A stretch of DNA of 9,006 nt from Spirochaetota bacterium. Its GTDB lineage: Bacteria; Spirochaetota; UBA4802; UB4802. The translations under genes were made by a program, and so were the position numbers. The notes beneath the pieces are model-generated. The model ran no database searches. It saw only the letters and a list, made by a program, of their open reading frames with translations, and was not told where the DNA came from. The DNA lies in the NCBI GenBank assembly GCA_029548025.1, contig JAKPOE010000283.1, positions 1-9,006 on the forward strand, in the 5' to 3' direction. Shown here in pieces: positions 1-6,190 of this stretch (the stretch's first letter is position 1; each line of letters starts with the position of its first letter).

Positions 1-2
1 TT

Positions 3-410
3 TTACAGGATTGCTTTATCAATTTAATTGAATATTCAAAGAAAAACGTTATCAACAGCGAAACAGTAAAATCATTTTTATATAAAACTGCTCATAATTT
101 AGCCATCAACTATCTAAAGAAAAACGACAAAATTTTTTATTTAGACGATGATAACAATTATTCATCAGTAGACACAATTGCAGAAACTATCGCCAATGAA
201 GAAATGAATAACGAAATATTAGTAGCAATACAAAATTTAGATGTAAAAACTCGATCAATATTTATCTTAAAACGTGACAATAATTACACAAACGAAGAAA
301 TTGCAAAAATACTCAATATCTCTGAACGTACAGTTCGCAGAAAGTTACAACAAGCATTATCGCATATCATGGTACATCTTAAAAATAAAGGATTTTATGA
401 TATTTTATGA
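3..410 (+). CDS. ECF-type RNA polymerase sigma factor, 5' end cut off by the window
   Basis: This is the C-terminal 135 residues of a sigma-70 family protein of the small ECF type, which directs RNA polymerase to a limited set of promoters. The frame is open from base 3 and its start lies outside the window. Residues 1-11 (LQDCFINLIEY) match the end of the region 2 helix that usually reads 'DIVQDVFIKLW'. Residues 22-40 (VKSFLYKTAHNLAINYLKK) match the following 'WLYRIARNLAIDHLR' segment. Residues 79-122 form region 4, with the helix-turn-helix YTNEEIAKILNISERTVRRK that would read the -35 element. The linker between them (about 43-68) is acidic and variable, as usual. The next gene, 57 bases downstream on the same strand, is a FecR-type anti-sigma factor, which fits a sigma/anti-sigma operon. 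An internal ATG at 204 gives only region 4 and is not a credible start. Confidence 0.85.
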   Translation, partial: LQDCFINLIEYSKKNVINSETVKSFLYKTAHNLAINYLKKNDKIFYLDDDNNYSSVDTIAETIANEEMNNEILVAIQNLDVKTRSIFILKRDNNYTNEEIAKILNISERTVRRKLQQALSHIMVHLKNKGFYDIL

Positions 411-467
411 ATCATATGACCATTTTGCTTATTTTAATTGTATTATAATTAAGGGGTTATTAATGCC

Positions 468-1565
468 ATGAAGCATATCAATTATAGTACATTGCTGTCA
501 TACATAAAAGGTGAATTGAAGCATAACGATGACGATGCAATAAAGCTTCATGTTATGCAATGTCAGCTATGTGCTAACAACCTCAAAGCATTAGGTATGA
601 TTACAAAAACTCAAAGGCAATATTCCCCTTCACCTAAAATATTATCAAATATTCTGGACTATTATCACCAGTCATTATTAACAAAATCTACCTTTTTTGA
701 TACATTCAAAGCGTTCATTGCCTTGCATAGAAGAGTATTTGCACTGGCAACCATTATTATAGCTGCAGGGATAGCACTTGTATTGTTAAGTTATCGATCA
801 AATCCCATTACTATACCACATGTATTATATATGGCAGATAAATCAGGGCATTATATAAAATCTGATACAATCAAAGAAGGACGTAGAATTACCATACCTG
901 AAACTAAATGGGCTATGCTTGTTGCTAACAATGATATTGTTTTTCAGTTAGCTGGTGGAGTTGACATGGTCATAATGAGATCGCATTATAGTAAAAATGC
1001 TGGTACTAAAAAATTTCATTATTCACTTGAAAAAGGTGCTATAAACATAAAAACTAATCATCACCATACATCAATGCATTATGAAGTGAAAACTCCTGAT
1101 GCCAATATTCAGCCATTGGGTACTGAATTTTATATTAATGTTTCGCCTGAAGGGACACATATTTATATTGTTGAAGGTAAAGTACTATTAACCAATACTG
1201 CAACAAAAGTAACAATTGAAACCGAAGTTGGTAAATTATACACCATATCGCAAACTCAGATTAGTTCATTTGATATTGAAAAATACTCATTACAATGGAT
1301 CAATGATATTGATGCCCGGTTTAATAACGTTGCCATAACAGATGAAGATTTAGGTTCATCATCAATATTAACATCTGATGTAAATAATAATGAAACTACA
1401 ACGTATCAATCACAAATTGATAATACTGAGAAATCAAACACCCAATCTTCAGCATTAAACAGTCAAGATAAAGAAGATAAGGGTAATGCAAAAGAAATGC
1501 GAAATGACATGAAACATGACGAAATAAAAGTTATGCGAAAAGAAGCAAAACAAAAACACAGATAA
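468..1565 (+). CDS. FecR-domain membrane anti-sigma factor with Zn-finger-like N-terminus
   Basis: This 365-residue protein probably holds the upstream sigma factor inactive and releases it on an envelope signal. Residues 1-45 form a cytoplasmic anti-sigma domain with the H28-x3-C32-x2-C35 motif of zinc-binding anti-sigma factors. A hydrophobic segment at about 89-108 is a single membrane span that puts the rest in the periplasm. Residues about 118-245 are a FecR-like domain; the clearest stretch is VKTPDANIQPLGTEFYI (207-223) followed by IYIVEGKVLL (232-241). From about 300 on there is a low-complexity polar tail rich in Asn, Asp, Thr, Lys and Glu, unusual for FecR proteins. The start is the ATG at 468, preceded by AAGGGG at 451-456; an ATG at 463 runs into a stop after one codon. 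In classical FecR systems the signal comes from a TonB-dependent receptor, but none is visible here, so the stimulus is unknown. Confidence 0.85.
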   Translation: MKHINYSTLLSYIKGELKHNDDDAIKLHVMQCQLCANNLKALGMITKTQRQYSPSPKILSNILDYYHQSLLTKSTFFDTFKAFIALHRRVFALATIIIAAGIALVLLSYRSNPITIPHVLYMADKSGHYIKSDTIKEGRRITIPETKWAMLVANNDIVFQLAGGVDMVIMRSHYSKNAGTKKFHYSLEKGAINIKTNHHHTSMHYEVKTPDANIQPLGTEFYINVSPEGTHIYIVEGKVLLTNTATKVTIETEVGKLYTISQTQISSFDIEKYSLQWINDIDARFNNVAITDEDLGSSSILTSDVNNNETTTYQSQIDNTEKSNTQSSALNSQDKEDKGNAKEMRNDMKHDEIKVMRKEAKQKHR

Positions 1566-1590
1566 TATTAGCTATATTTAATCTGTATGG

Positions 1591-2529
1591 TTAATTTATA
1601 ATGATCGCTTCATCTTCCTCGGTATGCATATTGTGTGGCACAAATGATTTACCTTTCATAATATTAATTCTCATGTCCTTTTCATACCATACATTATTGA
1701 GCCATTGCTGAAATTTTCTCTTAAAAACCGGATCATCTATATAATCACCTCTCAATGCCTCTGTCACTGGAATTTCATCTATCTGAACTTTTATCATAGT
1801 AATCCTACCACATAAAAAATCCCAGAATGATTTGTTACCTTCAGGATATACGATAGTAACATCAAGAATTGATGTAATGTAATCACCCATTGTTGAAAAA
1901 ACAAAACCAATGCCTCCTGATTTAGGTTTTAAAAGGTTACTATATGGTGATCCCTGCTTTGTATGTTTCTCTTTTGTAAAACGTGTTCCCTCAACAAAAT
2001 TCATAACCGATACAGGTATATCCTTAAACTTTTGGCAGGCTTTTTTTGTTATCTCAATATCTTTGCCTTTCAGATTGGGATATTTTAATAAAAATGATTG
2101 CGAATAACGTCTCATAAACGGAAAATCTAAAGCCCACCATGCAAGTCCTAAAACTGGAACTCCGATAAGCTCTTTTTTTAAAAAGAATTTTAAAAATGGA
2201 ATTTTACCGGTTAATATTTTTTGTAACACAACAATATCGCTCCATGACTGATGATTAGCTATTACTAAATACCAGCTATTTGTTGTGAGATTATTATCAC
2301 CTTCAACATCCCATACTATTTTTCTTGTAATTTTTAAACCAGCGTTGTTACAATAAATCCATAAACGGGCTATGGTATCCAATATTGTATTAATATACTT
2401 TTTTGTAAATCTCAACGGGATGATTTTTAGCACAGCAACTGAAAATAAAAAGCAAGCCCAGAATAATGTGTTTATTACAATCAACATAACTGTTAAAGCA
2501 CCAACAAGATTTTCTTTTAAGCTCTTCAC
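1591..2529 (-). CDS. YihG-like 1-acylglycerol-3-phosphate (lysophospholipid) acyltransferase
   Basis: This membrane enzyme of the PlsC superfamily should transfer an acyl chain to a lysophospholipid such as lysophosphatidate at the inner membrane. In residue numbers counted from an ATG at 2562, the catalytic HX4D motif is H104-D109 (NHQSWSD), and the FVEGTR motif that binds the phosphate side is at 189-194. The stretch ELIGVPVLGLAWWALDFPF (131-149) and the sequence SPYSNLLKPKSGGIGF are typical of the E. coli YihG branch rather than of PlsC itself. A hydrophobic N-terminal segment (about 19-45) would anchor it. I place the start at the GTG at 2529: AAGGAGAG lies just upstream of it, while the ATG at 2562 has no ribosome binding site and would put that sequence inside the gene. 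This gives 312 residues, close to YihG. It is convergent with the anti-sigma gene, 25 bases away. Confidence 0.85.
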   Translation of the reverse strand: MKSLKENLVGALTVMLIVINTLFWACFLFSVAVLKIIPLRFTKKYINTILDTIARLWIYCNNAGLKITRKIVWDVEGDNNLTTNSWYLVIANHQSWSDIVVLQKILTGKIPFLKFFLKKELIGVPVLGLAWWALDFPFMRRYSQSFLLKYPNLKGKDIEITKKACQKFKDIPVSVMNFVEGTRFTKEKHTKQGSPYSNLLKPKSGGIGFVFSTMGDYITSILDVTIVYPEGNKSFWDFLCGRITMIKVQIDEIPVTEALRGDYIDDPVFKRKFQQWLNNVWYEKDMRINIMKGKSFVPHNMHTEEDEAIIIN

Positions 2530-2588
2530 CGATCTCTCCTTAATTATATTTATATATAACATTATTTGTAATAATTTACTGGTTTACT

Positions 2589-2597
2589 GTTATACCA
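2589..2597 (-). promoter_or_regulatory. Candidate extended -10 promoter for the acyltransferase gene
   Basis: On the minus strand the sequence TGGTATAAC is an extended -10 element (TGn followed by TATAAC) about 60 bases upstream of the GTG start at 2529. No good -35 is present at the standard distance, so the call rests on the extended -10 alone in an AT-rich background. Confidence 0.35.
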
Positions 2598-2705
2598 TTC
2601 TTTATAAGTAGTAGAACCAAAGTGTATAGTAAAGACAGCAGTATGGGTATTTTGGTTGCAAATTTATTTTTAAACTATAAAAATTTTACATTATTTTGGA
2701 TAATG

Positions 2706-3060
2706 TCAAATGGTATCATGTTCTTGCGAATAGCATGCACCTGTAATTATTTCATGTCTTGTCATTGGATTGTTGTGGCAATACTACAAACACCATGCTT
2801 ATCCTCTATTTTTATTACATGGGGGCGATAGCTCCTGTGAAACAATATCAGCATATCATGGCAACAGTGAGCATACATCATCTGCATTCCGCTTGCACAT
2901 TGACAAAACGATAACCTTTTTTGTGCATATCAACATTCTGACATGTCATGCAATTCAAATATTTTGAGCGATAATTATATCCCTGCGGCATATACTGTAA
3001 AATTGATTACTGGCAGGCACTTATCAATGCAAAATAGATTGTTATGAAGTCACTATCGCC
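2706..3060 (-). pseudogene. Decayed Cys/His-rich gene, probably a multihaem cytochrome c-like remnant
   Basis: No intact gene fills this gap, but minus-strand frames joined across two frameshifts and one stop read as a continuous Cys/His-rich protein. Segment one reads SACQ, a TAA at 3009-3007, then from 2991 MPQGYNYRSKYLNCMTCQN. It contains CMTCQ at 2952-2938, one base away from a CxxCH haem site. After a shift near 2917 a second frame gives YAHCCHD (2875-2855) and KHGVCS. At 2788-2775 the bases TGT AGT AT TGC CAC would encode CSxCH if one missing base were restored. From there the next frame continues HNNPMTRHEIITGACYSQE and stops at 2706. Repeated eroded CxxCH-like sites separated by His-rich linkers are the pattern of multihaem c-type cytochromes. 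The family call is inference. A short intact frame at 2991-2878 (37 codons) could alternatively be a small Cys-rich protein, but it lacks a ribosome binding site. Confidence 0.4.
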
Positions 3061-3092
3061 AAAAAAAATAGCCTATGAGATTATACAATCAT
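3061..3092 (-). terminator. Weak candidate terminator of the small exported protein gene
   Basis: Just past the TGA at 3089, the minus strand has GATT (3090-3087) pairing with AATC (3082-3079) around a 4-base loop, with further imperfect pairing outside it. A run of eight T follows at 3068-3061. The stem is short and the T-run lies several bases beyond it, so intrinsic termination is only possible. Confidence 0.3.
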
Positions 3093-3385
3093 TCGCAATC
3101 GCTTTCTTTGATTATTTCACATGAGGTTATATACATTGTTTTATCAGCGACAGCATAAACTACTTTTACTATCTGACATGGTTTGATATCCGCAAACGTT
3201 ACATTTGTTCCACCTTTTTTGAATACACTTTTATCATTGACATAAAACTGTTTTTCAGTTTTGCCATACTTAACTTCAATATAATCTTTATTGGTAAATA
3301 TTACACGACCTTTAAAGAATGCATTTTTTGCTAATAACACAGTTGACAGTACTGTAATTATGATTATCATTGTTATCCTTTTCAT
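3089..3385 (-). CDS. Small exported protein of unknown function
   Basis: I do not recognise a named family. The 98-residue product starts MKRITMIIIITVLSTVLLA, a short positive N-terminus followed by a hydrophobic core: a signal peptide, with cleavage likely around residues 19-22. The mature part, about 75 residues, is one small domain of alternating beta-strand-like segments (FKGRVIFTNKDYIEVKYG, KQFYVNDKSVF, CQIVKVVYAVADKTMYITSCEI). It resembles small secreted beta-barrel domains of the DUF5666 kind, but that is only an impression. It has three Cys residues, at about 69, 88 and 97, so a disulfide is possible after export. The start is the ATG at 3385, with GAGGGGG just upstream; an in-frame ATG at 3442 would place that sequence inside the gene and precede the signal peptide with 19 polar residues. 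The gene stands alone between the decayed cytochrome-like stretch and the divergent aminotransferase. Confidence 0.7.
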   Translation of the reverse strand: MKRITMIIIITVLSTVLLAKNAFFKGRVIFTNKDYIEVKYGKTEKQFYVNDKSVFKKGGTNVTFADIKPCQIVKVVYAVADKTMYITSCEIIKESDCE

Positions 3386-3455
3386 ATCATTTACCCCCTC
3401 GTATTGATAATTGCACCCAATTACCTCTAAATAGTTTTGCAATCACAGCACTATT

Positions 3456-3484
3456 ACTATAGATGTCATATAAACAATATGCAA
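3456..3484 (-). promoter_or_regulatory. Promoter candidate P1 (proximal) for the small exported protein gene
   Basis: On the minus strand, TTGCAT (3484-3479) and TATAGT (3461-3456) are separated by exactly 17 bases. The -10 matches the sigma-70 consensus at five of six positions; the -35 matches only its first three. Transcription would start near 3449 and leave a leader of about 64 bases before the ATG at 3385. Confidence 0.45.
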
Positions 3485-3525
3485 CTATATTTTATGAACA
3501 TAATCACCGTGCTATCTCAGGTCAA

Positions 3526-3554
3526 AGTGTAAACAAATATACTATATATGTCAA
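3526..3554 (-). promoter_or_regulatory. Promoter candidate P2 (distal) for the small exported protein gene
   Basis: On the minus strand, a perfect -35 TTGACA (3554-3549) is followed after 17 bases by TACACT (3531-3526), which matches the -10 consensus at four of six positions. Transcription would start near 3519, giving a leader of about 134 bases that runs through the P1 elements. Whether P1, P2 or both are used cannot be decided from sequence. Confidence 0.45.
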
Positions 3555-3670
3555 TGACTATTTATTATAAGTTTTTTTGAATTTACTTAAATTGGTAATT
3601 TTTAAATATTTATATTGTTTTTAATGCATAAATTTCTTGACAAAATAAGATTATAGCTTTGTTGTTCTTT

Positions 3671-3700
3671 TTGATATAAATCAGATCTCCCACATACTAC
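3671..3700 (+). promoter_or_regulatory. Weak promoter candidate for the aspartate aminotransferase gene
   Basis: TTGATA (3671-3676) and TACTAC (3695-3700) are 18 bases apart, which would give a leader of about 58 bases. The -10 is poor. A perfect TTGACA at 3637-3642 has no -10 at a usable distance. The 3555-3764 stretch otherwise holds only AT-rich sequence and T-runs. Confidence 0.25.
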
Positions 3701-3764
3701 GTTTTTTCTACTCCCTTTTTTTATCAAATATTGTGATATTCTATATACCATGAAAGGAGAAGTT

Positions 3765-4976
3765 ATGGAGTTAGCTCATAGATTAAAAAAGATTAAACCT
3801 TCAGCTACTTTAGCGGTAACTGCGCTTGCTAATTCTTTAAAAGCACAGGGAGTTGATGTTATTGGATTTGGTTCCGGCGAACCTGATTTTGATACTCCCC
3901 AGTCAATTAAAGATGCAGCAATAAAAGCATTAGTGGATGGAAAAACCAAATACACACCTTCCGGAGGTATTCCTGAATTAAAAAAAGCCATAGTTCAAAA
4001 ATTTAAACGGGATAATAACTTAGAATATAAATTATCTGAGGTAACTGTTAATTGCGGCGGAAAGCATTCATTTTATAACCTCATGCAGGTGTTGCTCAAT
4101 AGTGGTGATGAGGTGATTATACCCGCACCCTACTGGGTTTCATATCCCGACATTGTATTGTTAGCTGATGGAACTCCCGTTGTTATACATACCGATGAAC
4201 TAACAAATTTTAAAATTACCCCCGAAATGTTAAAAAAACATATCAACAAAAAAACAAAGGCGGTTGTTATCAATTCTCCTTCAAATCCTACTGGCTCCAT
4301 GTATACATTAGATGAATTGAAAGCATTAGGTGAATTGCTTAAAAATTATGATATATGTATCATAACTGATGATATCTATGAAAGCATTGTATACAATGGT
4401 AACAAGTTTTATAATATTCTCAATGCAATACCTGAATTAAAATCCAAAACTATGGTGCTCAATGGCGTTTCAAAAACCTATTCCATGACAGGCTGGCGGA
4501 TTGGTTACATGGCAGGAGATGAAACCATCATTAAACAGGTTGAAATGGTACAAAGCCAATCCGTTTCCAATCCAACATCCATTGCACAATGGGCAGCAGT
4601 AGAAGCTATTATGGGCGACCAATCATTTATTAATGAAATGTTACAAGCATTTACCAGAAGAAAAGAGATGATTGTCAAGGGTCTTAATGACATTAACGGT
4701 GTGGAATGCCATAATCCGGATGGAGCATTTTATGTATTCCCCAATGTAAAGAAGATATATCAATGTAATGGCTTTAAACACATTATAGATAACTATAAAG
4801 GTGATTCGTTATCGTCAAAATTATCTTCTTATTTACTTGAAGAAGCCAGAGTTGCAGTTGTACCTGGCGTTGCATTTGGTTCAGATAATAATGTAAGGTT
4901 ATCGTTTGCAACATCTGATAAAAGTATCATCGAAGGATTAAAACGGATACAAGAAGCTATAGAGAAACTGGTATAA
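3765..4976 (+). CDS. aspC: Aspartate aminotransferase, subgroup 1b (I-gamma), PLP-dependent
   Basis: This 403-residue cytosolic enzyme exchanges the amino group between aspartate and 2-oxoglutarate, using pyridoxal phosphate. The N-terminus IKPSATLAVTA (10-20) and GSGEPDFDTP (36-45) are hallmarks of the 1b branch. Cofactor and substrate residues in view are W124 (APYWVSYP), N174 (NSPSNPTG, 170-177), D202 and Y205 (TDDIYE), the Schiff-base K237 (SKTYSMTGWRIGY, 236-248) and R378 (VRLSFA), which binds the alpha-carboxylate. K100 in GGKH matches the lysine of the Thermus-type GGKQ motif that contacts the substrate side-chain carboxylate. Some relatives also transaminate prephenate, so arogenate formation is possible. 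The start is the ATG at 3765: an ATG at 3750 precedes the ribosome binding site AAGGAG at 3754-3759 and would translate it. The gene is monocistronic and ends in a hairpin at 4987-5015. Confidence 0.93.
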   Translation: MELAHRLKKIKPSATLAVTALANSLKAQGVDVIGFGSGEPDFDTPQSIKDAAIKALVDGKTKYTPSGGIPELKKAIVQKFKRDNNLEYKLSEVTVNCGGKHSFYNLMQVLLNSGDEVIIPAPYWVSYPDIVLLADGTPVVIHTDELTNFKITPEMLKKHINKKTKAVVINSPSNPTGSMYTLDELKALGELLKNYDICIITDDIYESIVYNGNKFYNILNAIPELKSKTMVLNGVSKTYSMTGWRIGYMAGDETIIKQVEMVQSQSVSNPTSIAQWAAVEAIMGDQSFINEMLQAFTRRKEMIVKGLNDINGVECHNPDGAFYVFPNVKKIYQCNGFKHIIDNYKGDSLSSKLSSYLLEEARVAVVPGVAFGSDNNVRLSFATSDKSIIEGLKRIQEAIEKLV

Positions 4977-4986
4977 TAACAACCAC

Positions 4987-5015
4987 GCAGAGACGACAGA
5001 TATGGTTGTCTCTGC
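4987..5015. terminator. Hairpin between convergent genes, probable bidirectional terminator
   Basis: Bases 4987-4997 pair with 5005-5015 to give an 11-bp stem with one G-T pair and a 7-base loop (AGATATG). It sits between the aminotransferase stop at 4976 and the stop of the convergent YlbF-family gene at 5018-5020. Neither side has a clean T-run: the minus-strand exit is moderately T-rich, the plus-strand exit is not. The stem and its position argue for transcription ending here from both sides. Confidence 0.6.
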
Positions 5016-5017
5016 TG

Positions 5018-5416
5018 TTAAAAGTTACCAGTAACTATCTTCCCGGTAGTTCCAGCACCCGGTTTTATTATTTTAGATGGCCCTATTGGATCACCTTTTG
5101 GATTGCTAATGGTATTCTGAATCTGCATCATCATGTTAACATAATAGCTCTGAGTTGCAATAAACTCTTTAATAAGCTGATTTTCTGATACCTTCTGGCT
5201 TAAGTCCTGCAACTTTTGTTTTTCCTCAACTTCAACTACACCACCTGATGATTCTTTCTTATATATCTCTTCACTCATTTTTATATATTCATCTAACAAT
5301 GTGCGTGCATTACTATCAGCTTCAATTTTTTTTACCAATTCTTCATACCGCTTAAAAATATCACTGCCCTTAATCATTAGCCCTAATTCATTTGCTTTTT
5401 GTAAAATTTCCTCCAT
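5018..5416 (-). CDS. YlbF/YmcA (Com_YlbF) family protein
   Basis: This 132-residue cytosolic helical protein belongs to the family of Bacillus YlbF and YmcA. Family-typical stretches are KANELGLMIKGSDIFKRYEE near the N-terminus, IEADSNARTLLDEYIKMSEE in the middle, and LSQKVSENQLIKEFIATQSY with NMMMQIQNTI toward the C-terminus; most of it should form a long helical hairpin. The last 25 or so residues, rich in Gly and Pro (GDPIGPSKIIKPGAGTTG), look disordered. In Bacillus the relatives act in a complex that affects mRNA processing, competence and biofilm; whether that holds here is unknown. This protein has no Cys, so it cannot itself supply the cysteine ligands reported for the Bacillus Fe-S complex. 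The start is the ATG at 5416, with AAGGAG nine bases upstream; an ATG at 5434 would translate through that site. It has its own promoter candidate at 5501-5509. Confidence 0.8.
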   Translation of the reverse strand: MEEILQKANELGLMIKGSDIFKRYEELVKKIEADSNARTLLDEYIKMSEEIYKKESSGGVVEVEEKQKLQDLSQKVSENQLIKEFIATQSYYVNMMMQIQNTISNPKGDPIGPSKIIKPGAGTTGKIVTGNF

Positions 5417-5471
5417 ACAATATTTCTCCTTCATTATTATCGCTTCAATAGTTTTTGATAAAATTGTTATT

Positions 5472-5481
5472 CTCTATAGAG
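5472..5481. promoter_or_regulatory. Perfect 10-base palindrome in the leader of the YlbF-family gene
   Basis: CTCTATAGAG is a perfect palindrome lying about 13 bases downstream of the expected transcription start from the promoter at 5501-5509. The position suits a repressor operator, but ten bases is short and could be chance. Confidence 0.2.
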
Positions 5482-5500
5482 CAGATTTACTATACAATAC

Positions 5501-5509
5501 ATTATAGCA
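5501..5509 (-). promoter_or_regulatory. Extended -10 promoter of the YlbF-family gene
   Basis: The minus strand reads TGCTATAAT: a perfect -10 with the TGn extension, about 85 bases upstream of the ATG at 5416. The -35 region is poor, which an extended -10 promoter tolerates. Confidence 0.5.
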
Positions 5510-5558
5510 TATATTACACTTTCTTTCTATAATAATCTATGATGGATTTATGCAAGGA

Positions 5559-5576
5559 TTTTTTTTCTTTTTTTTT
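5559..5576. other. T-tract between divergent promoters
   Basis: Seventeen of eighteen plus-strand bases are T, interrupted by one C at 5567, followed by AAAA. It lies between the two divergent promoter candidates and ends about 28 bases upstream of the TTGACA at 5605. No hairpin precedes it, so it is not a terminator. It could be an UP-like or curved upstream element for the bactofilin promoter. Confidence 0.3.
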
Positions 5577-5604
5577 AAAAATATGCTATTTCTGATAAAT
5601 TGAA

Positions 5605-5631
5605 TTGACATTACAGCAGTAATGATAAAAT
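5605..5631 (+). promoter_or_regulatory. Promoter candidate for the bactofilin operon, with an inverted repeat in the spacer
   Basis: A perfect -35 TTGACA (5605-5610) and TAAAAT (5626-5631) are separated by 15 bases. The short spacer is partly offset by a TGA extension before the -10. An inverted repeat ATTAC-AGCA-GTAAT (5610-5623) occupies the spacer and could bind a regulator. Transcription would begin near 5638 and leave a leader of about 170 bases containing the two hairpins at 5712-5773. Confidence 0.4.
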
Positions 5632-5711
5632 ATTTTAATTTTAATGAGTTTACAATGTATAGCATTGTGCCTGAGAAATTGGGATACATATATTTGGCGA
5701 CAGTCATTTGA

Positions 5712-5773
5712 ATTCCGGAACAAGTCCGGAATGACGAAGGCGGCGAAAGCAGATTCCGGGTAACGCCTGGAAT
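5712..5773. repeat. Two tandem GC-rich hairpins, REP/BIME-like dispersed repeat
   Basis: The first hairpin pairs ATTCCGGA (5712-5719) with TCCGGAAT (5725-5732) around a 5-base loop. The second pairs ATTCCGGG (5753-5760) with CCTGGAAT (5766-5773), one G-T pair, also around a 5-base loop; 20 bases separate them. The block is clearly more GC-rich than its surroundings and closely resembles the 'GTCATTCCGGA...TCCGGAAT' extragenic palindromes scattered through many genomes. It sits in the untranslated leader of the bactofilin gene and could shape mRNA stability or partial termination. Copy number cannot be judged from one window. Confidence 0.55.
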
Positions 5774-5811
5774 AACATTGAGAGGATAATTCTATTTTCG
5801 GAGGATACAAT

Positions 5812-6162
5812 ATGGTAGAACAAAAAGAAATTATAGAGGATGAAAACAAGATAGCTACAGTAATTGCAAGCGATATTTCATTCCGGGGTACATTGAAGTT
5901 TAAATCATCATTAAAGATTAAAGGTTCATTAGAAGGAAAAGTTCAAACTGACGGCACGCTCATTATAGGAGATGATGCCAGGGTAAGTGCAGAAATTACC
6001 GCTGCTACTGTTTCAATAAGTGGTAAATGTCAGGGTAAAATCAAAGCTTCTAAACTTATTGAAATTTTTGAACACAGCAATATGTCAGGTGACATCGTAA
6101 CGCCTGATTTGTATGTTGAAAATGGCGCAAAGTTTAATGGTACTTGTATTATGCCAAAATAA
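5812..6162 (+). CDS. Bactofilin, compact polymer-forming cytoskeletal protein
   Basis: This 116-residue protein belongs to the bactofilin (DUF583) family, which polymerises without nucleotide into filaments that help set cell shape and place envelope machinery. The core at about 18-112 shows the regular hydrophobic-Gly alternation of a right-handed beta-helix, for example LKIKGSLEGKV, TLIIGDDARVSAEI, VSISGKCQGKIKA and MSGDIVTPDLYVENGAKF. It has only a short charged N-terminal tail and almost no C-terminal tail, so it is near the minimal family size and carries no membrane segment. The ATG at 5812 has a strong GGAGG at 5800-5804. The outer-membrane protein gene begins 28 bases after its stop on the same strand, which suggests co-transcription. 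Transcription probably starts near 5638, leaving a long leader with two hairpins. Confidence 0.9.
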   Translation: MVEQKEIIEDENKIATVIASDISFRGTLKFKSSLKIKGSLEGKVQTDGTLIIGDDARVSAEITAATVSISGKCQGKIKASKLIEIFEHSNMSGDIVTPDLYVENGAKFNGTCIMPK

Positions 6163-6190
6163 TATAAAACTCACCATAGGCTGATAAAAC

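Noticed and set aside
444..449. A perfect TATAAT upstream of the anti-sigma gene.
   Set aside because: There is no -35 at a usable distance, and a start about 7 bases downstream would fall in the ribosome binding site at 451-456. The gene is better explained by read-through from the sigma factor gene.
1558..1586. ACAGAT/ATCTGT inverted repeat between the convergent anti-sigma and acyltransferase genes.
   Set aside because: Only six pairs are solid, the inner part is imperfect and AT-rich, it overlaps the end of the anti-sigma gene, and no T-run follows on either strand.
2622..2967. Two plus-strand open frames at 2622-2831 and 2770-2967.
   Set aside because: Neither has a ribosome binding site or a recognisable domain, and the minus-strand reading of the same region gives a more coherent protein-like pattern.
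3776..3991. A 71-codon minus-strand open frame.
   Set aside because: It is antisense to the conserved N-terminus of the aminotransferase and shows no independent coding evidence.
5586..5849. An 87-codon minus-strand frame through the hairpin region.
   Set aside because: It crosses the tandem palindromes and the start of the bactofilin gene, and its only notable feature is the translated repeat.
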